Notes: generated by a model from the letters alone, not told the origin. Shown: positions 27,369 to 40,600, counted from the stretch's first letter. The stretch: DNA of 64,000 bases from Rhabditoides inermis (GCA_963966185.1 CAWZYM010000006.1:1-64000); one strand, 5' to 3'. Numbers and translations are program-made.

Positions 27369-30300
27369 AGCTGCACACTTTATGTGTGCTACTACACTCA
27401 CGTGTATGCCTTCTCCACATCATCGACGGTGATGGTCTCATCGAGACGGATCTTGGCGTGCGCCTCAGCGAGTCGGATAAGGCTCTCCAGCTGACGAGGA
27501 TAAGCCGAGATTTGTCCGTGCTGCGCTCCCGCCTTTCTCATCCACAGGTACTTGTCCACCACAAACTGCGCACTCTCGTCAGTCAGCTGCGGGTTCACAT
27601 TCGCCTTCGCGTATGCTAAAATCAATCAATCAATCAACACATTTCGCTCTCTTCTCACCAATGTAGTCGCGGAGCAGAGCCATGTCGAGCTGCTCCACCG
27701 CCGCATCATCATGGGTACTGTAAAGTGCATATGAAAAGTACTACCAGAGTACGTTCTACTAACCGGAAATAGAGAGATACGAGGTGGTTGGCGAGGCGCC
27801 TGTCGTAGAGCTCATCGTGCGGATCCATGATCAGGAAGATGAGATCGAACCTACAACAAAAAAGTGACAGAGAGTGGTGGGCGCGCTCACCTGGATAGCA
27901 GAGTGTGGGGCAGCTGAATGTTGTCGACAATCGTCTTGTCCCTGTTCCACTTGCTGTCGACGGGGTTGGCGGCGGCGAGAATGGAGGCACGCGCGTTCAG
28001 CTGGCAGATGATGCCCGCCTTGGCGATCGACAGCGTCTGCTGCTCCATCACCTGAACAAATGATGAGAGGGGTGAAGCGAGGGAAGGCGAGTACCTCGTG
28101 AAGCACACTCCTGGCTCCGTCGTTCATCTTGTCAAACTCGTCGATGCAGCACACTCCGTTGTCCGCCAGCACCAGAGCACCCGTCTGCAGCACCACCTGG
28201 CGAGTGTCGGGATCGCGAGACACAGACGCAGTCAGACCCACAGCCGACGAACCCTGCAACAAAAACATCATCTCCCTGCACCTATTTTACTCCTTCACCT
28301 TTCCACTCGTGTACTGACTGCGAGGCATCAGACGGAACACATACTGCAGCAGCTGCGACTTGGAAGTTCCCGGATCTCCGCACAGAAGAATGTTAATCTC
28401 GCTCCTAAGCTTGGTATTGTTTCCAGTCTCGTCGTCCTTCCTGGTTCCTCCGAAGAGCAGACAGAGAATGCCCTTCTTGACATCGGCGTGCTCGTAAATG
28501 GACGGAGCGATAGCCTGCGAGAGAGCGTCCATCACATCCGGCCGCTGCGACAGAGCCTTGATCTGCGCGATACGCTCCTCCGTCAGATTGTCTCTGCAAC
28601 ACAACCACATTGATCCAACCCCTCTCTTACCACATACCCATTGTCCTGGTGGAGACGAGTCGAGTCCGTCTTGCGGAAGTGGAGCGCGTCGACATTGGTG
28701 CGGTAGACAGAGATGAGCGTGCGCTGGCGAGGGTTGGCCTTGGTGGCCTGCGCGCGGAAGATGCCGGTGAGGGTGACGCGGTCTCCGGGCTGCACGCTCT
28801 CCACGAGCTGGCCGTGAGCGAACACCGTCACCGTGTGCGGGGTCTGTCCCGACGGCATGTCATCTGCAAGACACTCCCGTCACTCGCCTCCCTCTCTCAC
28901 ACATACCGGGTGACTCCTGTAGCTTGACGATCTGCTTGTCGAGGAAGACACTCCTGTTGTGGATCAGCTGGAAGCAGTGCGTGTTCGAGCAGTTCGTGCA
29001 CACCGTCGGCTCCTCGATCCTGCAAAATACTATCGTCATGCCAATGCCGAGATTAGCATGGCCCCAGCGCAAGGATTACACGCAAATTCGTGAAGCGTAA
29101 CAATTTTTACACGATTTCGGATAAACGATTGATTGATTGATCATGTCTGTTTCTCCCGTGCCTCCTACCTTCCGCGGTCCACCTCGCTCTCGACGGAGAA
29201 GTTGCACACCGAGCATTGGAAGAAGCCCATGCGCATCTCCGGAATCAGAGACGACGTGCGAGTCACCATACCAGTGATAGTGATTAGCTGATCAATATCT
29301 AAAAAGGAAAAAAAAACAATATCGATAAAAAAAACTGAACAAACGTCATCAAAATACAATCAAATTAATATCCGACACAAATAATAAAGGACTGACCCCC
29401 AGGGTTGAGGGATCGCATGCTCTTGGTCTTGTCCGCGTTGAAGGGACGCAGCTCGATGGGCTGACCCAGCGACCTGTTGTACTTCTCCTGGTAGATCTCG
29501 TTCACCGTCATATCCAGGTAGGGAATCACATCCTGAATTCATTGCATTTCAATCAATTAATAATATTTCAAACACTTACCGCGGGGTAAGCGATGATCTT
29601 GCGGTAGAGCGGCTCAGAGAAGCTCTTCACATGAGAGAGGTTCAGGTTGAGGTAAGGAACCTAAAACAATCAAGTCAATACACACCGAACACGGACTCAC
29701 ATACCTCGCTTTGGTCAATCTCAAAGAGACGCTCCATGTAGTAAGGCACAGTGAGATCCACCTGCTGGCGCTGCAAACAGGAAGGTGAGGAGGGTGAGAG
29801 AGAGGGGGAGGGGGAGAGGAAGAGAGAAGATACATACCTGGTTCGATGGCAGATGCATCATGTTCTCATCCTCGTCTACGTTCACCGCTTTGTACTCCGT
29901 GAGGAACGAACGGAACGCACTACAATATAATAATGACTATACCCTCTTCGAATGTATCTTACCGCTGGACGTCGATGACGCAGATGCGCGTTCCCCAGAT
30001 GTAGAGCTTGGGCTGTCCGTTGTCGTCGGCCATGTCATCTTCCATTCCCTCGACACGCATAGTGCGGTGGTGAGAAGGCGCAGTGCCGAGGTCGGCCCTC
30101 GCGTTCCTGCGAGAAGAAGCCACCGTCGAGCCCTGCGAAGACACTCCCATCTCAGAGCCATAGTGAAGGGCGGAGGACTCTGAAAAAGCGACATGTCGTA
30201 TGCCACGGCGATTCACAAGTGAATAAACTCGCTAGCTCAAAACAAGCGCGACCCGCGACGGGGCGGAGCTTAAAATAGAACGGTCTCAAATCGACAAGCA

Positions 30301-30734
30301 TGATCAGCAAAACTCCGCCCACTTTACGACTCCGCCCATGGAGTGGTCTTACCACGATCCCAGCAGAATCGAATGTGTTTTGTGTTTTGATAACATGTGC
30401 CGCGCGAGACACGCGTTTTTGTAGCGCAGCTCCGCCTACTCACAGATTATTAACTGTGAATCGCCGTGTATGCGGTGTACGTGGTCACAAATGTGCTCAA
30501 ATACAAGGTAAAACGAAACATCAGAACGAACCCGAACGCATAGATGGAGCTGCCATGTCGTCCCCATCAGGTAGAGAGCGAAGATCGGGAGAGGCAGCCG
30601 CTGAAATCCAACACTTGAATAATCCTATGAAACACAACGAGCATTATACAAAATGCACACATACATCTCGTAGAAGGGACGCTAGAAGCTCCTCGCGCGC
30701 GCTTCGAAGGCGTGTTAGTTCGGCTGCTCGACAT
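26924..30734 (-). CDS. mcm-4: DNA replication licensing factor MCM4
   Basis: This is one of six subunits of the MCM2-7 helicase that licenses and unwinds replication origins. The start [16 protein letters not shown] at 30734 is followed by a second exon near 30530-30602 and then [13 protein letters not shown], a disordered Ser-rich tail typical of MCM4. The OB and zinc region has CSVC...CTNCSN. ATPase motifs are [13 protein letters not shown] (Walker A), [11 protein letters not shown] (Walker B) and [13 protein letters not shown] with the arginine finger. The C-terminal winged-helix region ends [10 protein letters not shown], with the stop at 26924-26926. About 16 exons are seen. One intron near 29022-29166 holds a U6 snRNA fragment; another, near 27290-27405, holds a GA repeat. 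Confidence 0.97.
29050..29108 (+). pseudogene. 5'-truncated U6 snRNA retro-pseudogene
   Basis: The stretch from AGATTAGCATGGCCCC through ACGCAAATTCGTGAAGCGT to a T5 run matches the 3' half of U6 snRNA with about four changes. The 5' half, including the ACAGAGA box, is absent. It lies in an MCM4 intron on the opposite strand. Directly downstream is TTCGGATAAAC followed by (GATT)n, the kind of 3' end seen on LINE-like repeats elsewhere in the window. Confidence 0.8.
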
Positions 30735-31551
30735 TCCTGAAGACAAAGTAGACATAACAAACAACATATCGAAACATTCAAATAAACAAACAAACAAAAC
30801 GAAAACGAGCGAAAACGGGCAAGATCGCGATCACATTTCGTTGTGACCGTTTTCCCGCAAAATTTTCCCGCGCAACACTGTGAGCGCCAATTTGAATTTG
30901 AACAGCTGTCAATAGTATGCAATCGTTCAAGAAAATATCACTTTTCTTCAACAAAAAAAACTCCGTCCCGGGAAAAACTGATCGTTATGTGGCTACTATA
31001 TAAACATCTGGTCGCGTCTTATCCAAAAAAAGTAGAAGGTTTGTATATTCCCTACCCCCATCCCCATGTTTTTATCAAACAGCAATGTTGTAAACCCGGT
31101 AGGAGCCCCTCATAAGTAGCTAGATGTTTGATACAGATAGCCTAGGGTCAGCTCAATATTTGCCACGTTGTACATTTCCTGTTGTGTTACCAGTAATGTG
31201 TCTCTATAATCTCTTGGCAGATGAAGATTATTAGTATAAGGAATGGATGGATGGGCCGCATCTGATTCAGAGCGGTAGCCAATCTGGAAAGAAAAGCTCA
31301 AAAACAAAGCATGGTCAGTGAGAGTCACGATTGAATTGTGTTTTCGGATAAACAAGTGTTCAATTCATAGGTATGCTTCATTTGAATATAAACTCTGACG
31401 GAAAGGTAGATGAAATGGACGGGCCGCCGCTGATTCAGAGTGGTAGCCAGTGTGGAAAAATGGAGCCACGCACGGTAAACCGAAACAGTGAAGGATATTG
31501 AGTTATCGTTAGTTTTTTTTGGGTATACAGGTGTCTACTTCGTATGTATGT
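30735..31551. repeat. Gene-free region with degenerate repeats
   Basis: Three degenerate copies of a block of about 170 bp, each with GGGCCGC and TGATTCAGAGxGGTAGCC-like cores, occur near 31250, 31415 and 31590. The reverse complement of 31130-31230 resembles 47460-47540 (a shared family member in a LONP1 intron). No gene is supported. Confidence 0.55.
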
Positions 31552-32489
31552 TTCCATAGATTAGAAAGCTCTGATTGGAAATGGAGAAGAAATGGACGGG
31601 CCGCGTTTGATTCAGAGTGTAGGCAAATGAGGAATAGAGACTCAATTCAATTCAATTCAATCTCGATTCAACATTTATCTGGTATCGCATTTTGTGATCA
31701 TAACTCAAACATCAATTATTCACAGAGTAGCGCCGGGAAGCACAAGTGTTACATCTTCTGTCTCCAATGTCCAGTCCGGCTCCAACAAAGTCGAAGTCCA
31801 TCTTGGTACAGATTTCAGCCAGTACGCAGTTGAAGATCGTTGTAGATGTTCTGGAGAATTTAGGCAGGGTGTACTCCACATCTCTTCAGCGCCAGCCACG
31901 TGTCGTTATGCTCGATGGAATCATAGGCCTTGGAAAATCCACGAAGACCAAGTAGCCGTGGTACGTGGTAGGTAGCTATAGCTGTGGCAGTAGAGCTTGT
32001 AGACCTCACGAGTCACCAGTGTGGTCGTTGCAGCTGAATCATTTCGAAAGCGAAAGCCGGCCTGCTCCCGCGGTTGCTGCATTTTCAATGACGGATATAG
32101 TCGAGCGAGCACGAATAGAGACTCACACATGGAATACCGGGCCAGTGAGAGTCACTTTTAAGTTATCGTTAGTGTTTTCGGATGGTCAGGAGTTTGAGGC
32201 AAGAGTGATTTCGGCTGGCTCTGCTGCGCGGATGTCCAGCCTCAGCCAGTCGTAGAATCGTAGATCGTAGAAGTGCGGAGACCTGGGTAATTTCGGAAAA
32301 TCTAGAAAGTGTCACGAGAGAGGAGAGGGAAAGAGAGGGGGGGGGGAGAGAACGAGAGAGAAAGCTCTATAACTTATTTCTCGCGCTGACAACTTTTTAA
32401 TGATTTGGTATTCTTGTCTCTATGGGATCTGTGCGAAGACCTGTGTCATTTTGAAAAATCAGAAAGTGTAGCGAGAGAGGAGATAGAGA

Positions 32490-32529
<40 letters not shown>

Positions 32530-33417
32530 GAGAGAGTTTCTCGCGCGGTCAGGTTTCCAATGCTGTTGATAGGTATCGGGGGCGCGGATGGCGGATGTGG
32601 TCACTCTACTGCTACCGCATCAACGCGCGTTTTACCTTTTACTCGATCCTGATTGCGATCTGTGACAAATCTCTGTCGCTACGCTCATCCCACTGCATTC
32701 TATTATCCCTCATGATTCAACCAATATATCTCCTTTCCAATTTTTAGTAACGAAGAGCAGAAATCAACTGCAAGGCTGAATTGAAGGCTCCTGAATTGAA
32801 GATAGATAATAACGATAGAAACATGCCGATGCTTAAACGGAGTAAAACTGTGAAACTTCGAATCTGCAGTTCTATCCAGCGGGTAGGTGGTCTCCCGAGT
32901 GTCCGTTTGTGTGGCGTGGATACCACTCAGTCACGGCATGTGGCGTGGATATCGTCACGGCATGTTTCCATCGTCTATCGTTTCTCATGGTGTGCGAAGG
33001 GCCGCATCACTAACATTTGCAGAGCTTAGGTATTAAATTGAACTATGATCTAGACCCCTCAAGCTTTATCGAAAAACGAAAAGCTTCAGTTTATCACTCT
33101 TGTTCCCAAAACCTTCTCTTTTCTCAAGACCTAAGTTTAAAAACTTCATATGTACAAAATACGCTTTATCAACTCTTGTTCCCAAAACCTTCTCTTATTC
33201 TCAAGACCTATTTAAAAACTTCTATATGTACAAAATACGACCCATACTAGAGTATGGTAGTGAAGTGTTATGTCATATGAAAAATGTTGTAACGATCGAA
33301 AAGTGCAACGGCAAACCAATTTTACCTAAGTGTGCTATGTGGATAGATTACGTGTTCTTGATCTAGAGACATTGTTTTTGAGGAGAATGAAAAACAGTTT
33401 GTCACTAGCGTAGTATT
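31552..33417. repeat. Direct duplication, copy 1 (about 1.87 kb)
   Basis: From 31552 to about 32905 this is nearly identical to 33418-34770 at a constant offset of 1866 bp. Differences are mainly in homopolymer and GA-repeat lengths. The tail, about 33000-33410, matches 34960-35306 only through many small insertions and deletions plus an internal repeat of about 90 bp. It contains antisense RTE fragments and the start of a CR1-like piece. Confidence 0.85.
31646..32270 (-). mobile_element. Internally deleted RTE LINE fragment (first copy)
   Basis: Reading the minus strand, this joins an RT segment (antisense of the part corresponding to 39080-39390 in the intact copy) directly to the terminal 95 bases that match 40170-40260, including the GAATT-type tail. 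The central part of the RT ORF is missing. The same structure recurs in the second duplicate at about 33512-34136. Confidence 0.75.
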
Positions 33418-34356
33418 TTCCATAGATTAGAAAGCTCTGATTGGAAATGGAGAAGAAATGGACGGGCCGCGTTTGATTCAGAGTGTAGGCAAATGAGGAA
33501 TAGAGACTCAATTCAATTCAATTCAATCTCGATTCAACATTTATCTGGTATCGCATTTTGTGATCATAACTCAAACATCAATTATTCACAGAGTAGCGCC
33601 GGGAAGCACAAGTGTTACATCTTCTGTCTCCAATGTCCAGTCCGGCTCCAACAAAGTCGAAGTCCATCTTGGTACAGATTTCAGCCAGTACGCAGTTGAA
33701 GATCGTTGTAGATGTTCTGGAGAATTTAGGCAGGGTGTACTCCACATCTCTTCAGCGCCAGCCACGTGTCGTTATGCTCGATGGAATCATAGGCCTTGGA
33801 AAATCCACGAAGACCAAGTAGCCGTGGTACGTGGTAGGTAGCTATAGCTGTGGCAGTAGAGCTTGTAGACCTCACGAGTCACCAGTGTGGTCGTTGCAGC
33901 TGAATCATTTCGAAAGCGAAAGCCGGCCTGCTCCCGCGGTTGCTGCATTTTCAATGACGGATATAGTCGAGCGAGCACGAATAGAGACTCACACATGGAA
34001 TACCGGGCCAGTGAGAGTCACTTTTAAGTTATCGTTAGTGTTTTCGGATGGTCAGGAGTTTGAGGCAAGAGTGATTTCGGCTGGCTCTGCTGCGCGGATG
34101 TCCAGCCTCAGCCAGTCGTAGAATCGTAGATCGTAGAAGTGCGGAGACCTGGGTAATTTCGGAAAATCTAGAAAGTGTCACGAGAGAGGAGAGGGAAAGA
34201 GAGGGGGGGGGGGAGAGAACGAGAGAGAAAGCTCTATAACTTATTTCTCGCGCTGACAACTTTTTAATGATTTGGTATTCTTGTCTCTATGGGATCTGTG
34301 CGAAGACCTGTGTCATTTTGAAAAATCAGAAAGTGTAGCGAGAGAGGAGATAGAGA

Positions 34357-34394
<38 letters not shown>

Positions 34395-35306
34395 GAGAGA
34401 GTTTCTCGCGCGGTCAGGTTTCCAATGCTGTTGATAGGTATCGGGGGCGCGGATGGCGGATGTGGTCACTCTACTGCTACCGCATCAACGCGCGTTTTAC
34501 CTTTTACTCGATCCTGATTGCGATCTGTGACAAATCTCTGTCGCTACGCTCATCCCACTGCATTCTATTATCCCTCATGATTCAACCAATATATCTCCTT
34601 TCCAATTTTTAGTAACGAAGAGCAGAAATCAACTGCAAGGCTGAATTGAAGGCTCCTGAATTGAAGATAGATAATAACGATAGAAACATGCCGATGCTTA
34701 AACGGAGTAAAACTGTGAAACTTCGAATCTGCAGTTCTATCCAGCGGGTAGGTGGTCTCCCGAGTGTCCGTTTGATGTGGCGTGGATACCACTCAGTCAC
34801 GGCATGTTTCCATCGTCTATCGTCCCTTCTCATGGTGTGCCGGGCCGCGGTCCATCGTTGTTTGCCTTGACGCACGTACCGCAACTTTTCCATTTTTTTT
34901 CCAGCGGATCCTTCAGCTAGAAAACCTATTCATGCGAAGGGCAGTCTTTACGATCAGTCACTAACATCAGAGACTTAGGTATTAAATTGAACTATGATCT
35001 AGACCCCTCAAGTCATTTATCGAAACAAATACGAAAAGCTTCCGCTTTATCAACTCTTGTTCCCAAAACCTTCTCTTATTCTCAAGACCTATTTAAAAAC
35101 TTCTATATGTACAAAATACGACCCATACTAGAGTATGGTAGTGAAGTGTTATGTCATATGAACATATCATGTTGTAACGATCTTGAAAAAGTGCAACGTA
35201 AATTTACAAAGGCAATTTTACCTAAGATGTGCTATGTGGATAGATTACGTGTTCTTGATCTAGAGACATTGTTTTTGAGGAGAATGAAAAACAGTTTGTC
35301 ACTAGC
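33418..35306. repeat. Direct duplication, copy 2
   Basis: This is the second copy of the block at 31552-33417. It carries the same antisense RTE fragment, the same GA-repeat stretch and a cleaner version of the CR1-like tail, which continues past the duplication into unique sequence. Confidence 0.85.
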
Positions 35307-35898
35307 GCATAGCTACATTCATGGTCACATTAAAGCAGATAATCCTTTCACTGTAGCAAGCACAGCTTCGAGATCATACAGAACACGTTCGAATGGTCTC
35401 AAATTACTCACAAACGCAAAAACTACTGTAGAACAATCATTTTTAACATACACAGTCGTTAACGTTTGAAATTCACTTCCAAGTGACGTGGTCTCGGTTC
35501 ATGAAAAACCCCTATTCCGAAAGAGACTAAATGATTTAATAAACTTCCATAGTAAAAACGGGACGGTTTCAACACTACTTTGTATAAATGATCCAACCAG
35601 GTTCTAGGTAATCTTAACTAAAATATGAAGCTGGATTATTCATTTAGTGAGATGTGGTGGCAAACGGCATAACCTGGTCCGTTTTCCTCACTCTCCTCTG
35701 TCCCATATCGAGTGGCGAGACTTCGTCTTTCCGCATAGATCACGTTTAAATACTGATCTCTGGAAAGCGTAGTTGTACCGGGTCGACGGGGGTCTGTCAA
35801 CGTCGACAAGAGCTGCTTACACTCTCTTTTCGTCATGTTGTATTTCTCTCTGTGTACCCCCCACATGCACTATGAATAAACATATTATTATTATTATA
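34975..35898 (+). mobile_element. CR1/Jockey-like LINE 3' end
   Basis: A plus-strand frame reads the typical C-terminal tail of CR1-type reverse transcriptases: MYKIRPILEYGSEVLCH, DLEKVQRKFTKAILPKM, LDLETLFLRRMKNSL, then NSLPSDVV and FRKRLNDLI after a TGA that replaces the usual Trp. A 3' untranslated part ends AATAAACATATTATTATTATT, a short-repeat tail. The 5' part of the element is absent. Confidence 0.75.
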
Positions 35899-36270
35899 GA
35901 CCGTCTCCTCGCTGCTGATGTCCTCGTCCTTTTGACTTCGCAGTGCCCATCAGCTGCCTCTTCATTGCTCGACTTTTGTCCGTGTGCGCCCAGGTCTCGG
36001 TGGCGTAGCAGAGAGCAGGCAGAACCGAGACATTGAAGAGGTTACGAAGCCTTCAGGTCCTGATCTTTCAGAGTAGCGAGCGTCTCCTTTATGCTGCAGA
36101 AAGCAGCCCAGCTAGCGCATGTCCTTCTGCTTATCTCCTCCTCGAGCGTGTTGGTGCCGTTGGTGAGCCTGCCTGCCGAGATAGACACAGCTCTCCACAG
36201 ACTCCACTAGCTCGCCATCCATCCTTATCGCTCCGTCCGGGGTGAACTCCACGACCTCGATTTGTTTCTT
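35899..36270 (-). mobile_element. Antisense LINE remnant
   Basis: The minus strand reads broken RTE-type C-terminal pieces: EVVEFTPDGAIRMDGE, ELVESVESCVYLGRQ and FCLLSATETWAHT, with frame changes between them. It is a dead fragment. Confidence 0.65.
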
Positions 36271-36647
36271 AGATACAAAAAAGGCAGGCCCCGTCTTACT
36301 TATTTGTAGTGGTGACTTACGGAAGCACGACCAGAACTGTGAAATGTAAACCAGAGGTACGATTGTTTACTATATCAATCAAATCATGTTCAGAAAAATA
36401 AGTTCGGAAAAACTTAGACCGTATTTTTTTAGCCCACAATGGCCATGCGCGTTTTACAGGCCCCGATTGCGATCAAGACTTGTGATTGTGACAAATGTCT
36501 GTCGCTTCGCTCCTCATCCAATATATCTCCCAAAACTCTGTCTTCCAACCCTCCTCCTCCTTCACCTGAACACAACATCGTCATGCAAAGAATCACAGTG
36601 AGAACCTCATCATGTAAAGAAACCAGAATTCAAGGGCATCAAGGGCA

Positions 36648-37601
36648 CTATCGTATAAACGCAATAATCGGTGACTTTTGGGAGACAAATGAGAGACAAT
36701 GACGAACCATGCGATACTGTCCCTCCGACACTCCGTCGCGCACAATCACAATCTTCTTGGGGAGTTTCTTGTTGATCTTCTGGAAGCGAGACAGCATCCA
36801 CTTGATGCGCGCGTTCAGCACCGAATCCGCCACCTGAATATCCAGATATATCATATAATGAGATATATCTCATACCTGCTCCATCTTGGGCTCCTGGAAG
36901 TGGTAGTCGCCCACAAACTTGCTCGTATCCCCCTCGGCGCCGTTGAACGAGAACTGAACGAGTCACAATCACAGTCGGTTCATTACAGTTATAAATTTAT
37001 AGTCATGAACCGCAAATGACAGTCGGTTCCTGTCTCTGTCTCTGGGTGCGAGCCAGACCAATCCTTCTATATCCTGCGCCAGAGCAATAGTTTTCGATCT
37101 ACCTCGCTTGCAGTTGAAAATACGGTGCCATAACCGTCGGCCTCTCTTGTTTTGCGCGCTATTGCCGAGAGCTGACTCTCTTCCTCTGATCTACCCCACC
37201 GCGCGCAACTTATCGCCAGCACAGAATTATAGTTCCTCCCTCCCTCACTCACCCCGACGACGCTGGGCATCTCGGGGTGGATGCCGCCGGCCTTCTCGGC
37301 CGCCGTCTGCGGACGCGGGTGGCACACGTCGTAGCCAATGATCAGCACGTCGCCGTTCATCCACACAGAGTTGCTGAATCGATCATAGACGAGTCGGTAG
37401 GCAAGTGAAATGCGGGGATATTGACTAAGGATGACAGTCTCTTCGAACACTGTGTGTGCTTCCAGATAACCCTTTTCACTCACGCGCACGCCTCCGGCTT
37501 AACGACGTAGTTGTGGCCAAAGATCTTCTCGTTCCACTTGGCTATAATGTTGTCGCGCGTGCGGCCCTGCTTCTCCACGTTCATCGCCTGAACAATCCCC
37601 T

Positions 37602-37639
<38 letters not shown>

Positions 37640-40600
37640 CTCACCCTTGCAGTGTTCACTTGCTGCGACAGCACACAGAACATCCTCTCGTACAGCTTGA
37701 GCGCGCCTGCAGAGCGTACACCCAGTCTCCCTTCCCATCTCTCTCTCTCCCTCTCTCCTCCCTTCCCCTCTCTCCCTTTCTTCCCTCTCCTTCTCTCCCA
37801 CTCACTGTGCGATCCCTCCACCTTCTCGTTGTCAATGTACGTGATAAAGTAGAGCTTCTTGGTAGAGTCCTGATTCTTCTTGGCCATCTCAAAATCATAA
37901 AGGATTGATAGGATCACGATCTGGACGGAATACCTCGAAAAACTGCTTCAAGGCGGAGAAGCGCGAGTCGCGCTTGCATTGATGCACCTCACTCTGCAAT
38001 CATCCCTCATAAACTCCTCCCTTCTCGTCTCCCTCTCTCCCTCTCCTCGCTTCCGAGCCTATCCTAGCCTTTCTGACCTTTCCGATCCTCGGAAGTCTGT
38101 CATCCACTCAACTCACCTTCTCAATCTTGATTCCCTTGCTGGCCGCGTGGTGCATCATCACATTCACAAACGTCCTGCAATACTGATTCACAGTTTCACT
38201 TTGAAAGATGAACTAAGACGTGCATCGTGCATGGCTCAATCGTTTAACCCTTCAATCTGGCACCAATGGCAAATAGCAAAATGGGTGACTAGACTAGCTG
38301 CATCACACACAGAGCAAGCAAAAGCGTTTGATCCTGTCAGCGGTGATATACTCAACTAAAAGACACAGACAAATGACCAAAATCCCACCTGGCAATCTTC
38401 TCGTCCCTCTGATCGTCGAAGAGCACCAGCCAGAATCCGATCTGGCCCGCCTTGGCGTACGTCTTGCCAGTGCGCCAGTCGCCCTAGAATCGGTTGCACT
38501 CTTACAGCCTGTCTACCTTAGCGGGCAGTCTCTTCTAAACTACCTTTACAACTGACTCAGAAACGCCTTCGAAACACGACAGAAAAACGTGTTTCGAAGA
38601 GACGCTATGCTCACCATTCCCATTCTCAATAGTTGCACGAGTGAGTGATTTCGATGGATGAACCGCTCGTGGATGAACCGCTACCGGAGGAGTTTACTGC
38701 CGAGGAGATTCGTCGCGTTCTGGTGCTGATGAAGAGGAATGTCGCTCGAGGACCTGACCGGATATCTACGGAGAGTCTGCTGTACGCGCCGCCGATACTA
38801 CTGGAGTACGTTGCCGCGCTGTTCAACACCTGTCTCACTGGAGGGAGGATCGCTGACGACATGGCCGATTCCTTGGTATCGCTGCTGTACAAGAAGGGCG
38901 ACCCACTCGACATCGGCAACTACAGACCGATCTCTGTGTCTTCGACGCTGCTGAAGCTGCTAATGCGGACTGTGCTCGCTCGACTACAACCGTCTTTGGA
39001 GGCGCAGCAGCCGCTGGAGCAGGCCGGCTTTCGGAGAGGATTCAGCTGCAACGACCATATTCTGGTGACGCGAGAAGTGATCTACAAACTCTATCGCCAC
39101 GGCTACCACGGCTACCTGGTTTTCGTGGACTTTGCCAAGGCCTACGACTCCATCGAGCACAACGACACGTGGCTTGCGCTGAAGAGATGTGGAGTGCACC
39201 CCGCCTACATTCGACTGCTGCAGAGTATCTACAACGATGGCAAGACGAAAGTGAACGTTCGAGGGACACCGGCCGAAATCGAAGTGAAGAAGGGTGTGCG
39301 CCAAGGCTGCCCGCTATCTCCTCATCTGTTCAACTGCGTGCTTGCTGAAATCTGTGCCAAGATGGACTTCGACTTCGTTGGAGCCGGACTGGACATTGGA
39401 GGACAGAAGCTGACTCATCTCTGTTATGCTGACGACATCATCCTTTTTGCACGTTCGGCCTCGGCTGCAGAAAGGATGCTGGAGGAACTCGCGGAGAAGA
39501 GCAGCGACTACGGGCTGTACGTGAACAGGAAGAAGACGGTGGTCATGAGCAACGGACCGAAGAAGAGCATTAGACTGGACGGAGGAGAAGTGGAGTACGT
39601 GGACAAATTCGTCTACCTGGGCCGCTCTCTTAGTTTTCTGGCTGACGACCGAGTGGAGGTGACAAGGAGGATACAGGCTGGCTGGGGCGCTTTCTTCCGC
39701 CATAGCCAGTTCCTGACGCTGAAGAGTGCGCCGATGCGACTGCGGAGGAAAGTATTTCGGATGGCAGTTCTTCCCGCACTCACCTACGCTGCCGAAACAT
39801 GGAGTCTAAGGAGAGAAGACCTGCAGAAGCTGAGAACTGTCCAACGACGAATGGAACGAAAGATGCTCGGGTTGACTCTGCTGGACAAAGTGCCGTGCAA
39901 GGATATACGACGACTGACGGGATTACGAGACGTGCTGTGCGAGGCGAGATCAAGGAAGTGGAGGTTCGCCCGCCACATCATGACTTGCAACGACGACCGA
40001 TGGACGCGACGCGTGATCGATTGGAACCCGCCAAGGAAAGGCAAGGCCGGTCGCCCCCATCTACAGTGGAGCGACGAATTCAAGAAGACGATCCAGACCA
40101 ATAGGAGGACCCTCGAGGAGGAATGGAAGAGTGTGGCCGCGGACGCTGATGCAACAAGATGGAAGAATTTTGCTTCCCGGCGCTACTCTGTGAATGATTG
40201 ATGTTTTGAGTTTTGATCACATAATGCGATACCGGATAAATGTTGAATTGAATTGAATTGAATAGTTGCACGTTTACTTTCCGTGTTTCGTACCAGTCAA
40301 CAGTCACTGATCCTCACCATGTTGCTGTCGACCATCGCGTTTTCTCGTCCGTAGGAGACGCCAGGCATCGGTCGGCGGAATCCCTCCACTCGCATCGGCT
40401 CGGACGACACTCTCACGCCGAACCTGAAAGCACACCATTTTTCCCCGCTCAACCGATCTACTTCACAACACATTCTGAACATGCCCAGATCATTTTGCCG
40501 ATATCGAAAACACATTTCACTTGAATATGAATAGCCGCTCACCTGCCCATAAACTCGTTGTATCGGTTGCCGTTGACTCCGTTGAGATTGAGCTCGTCGA

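Noticed and set aside
36440..36580. Possible last Argonaute exon reading VKEEEGWKTEFWEIYW on the minus strand
   Set aside because: It does not resemble PIWI C-termini, and part of it matches a repeat also present near 32640-32740 and 34500-34610.
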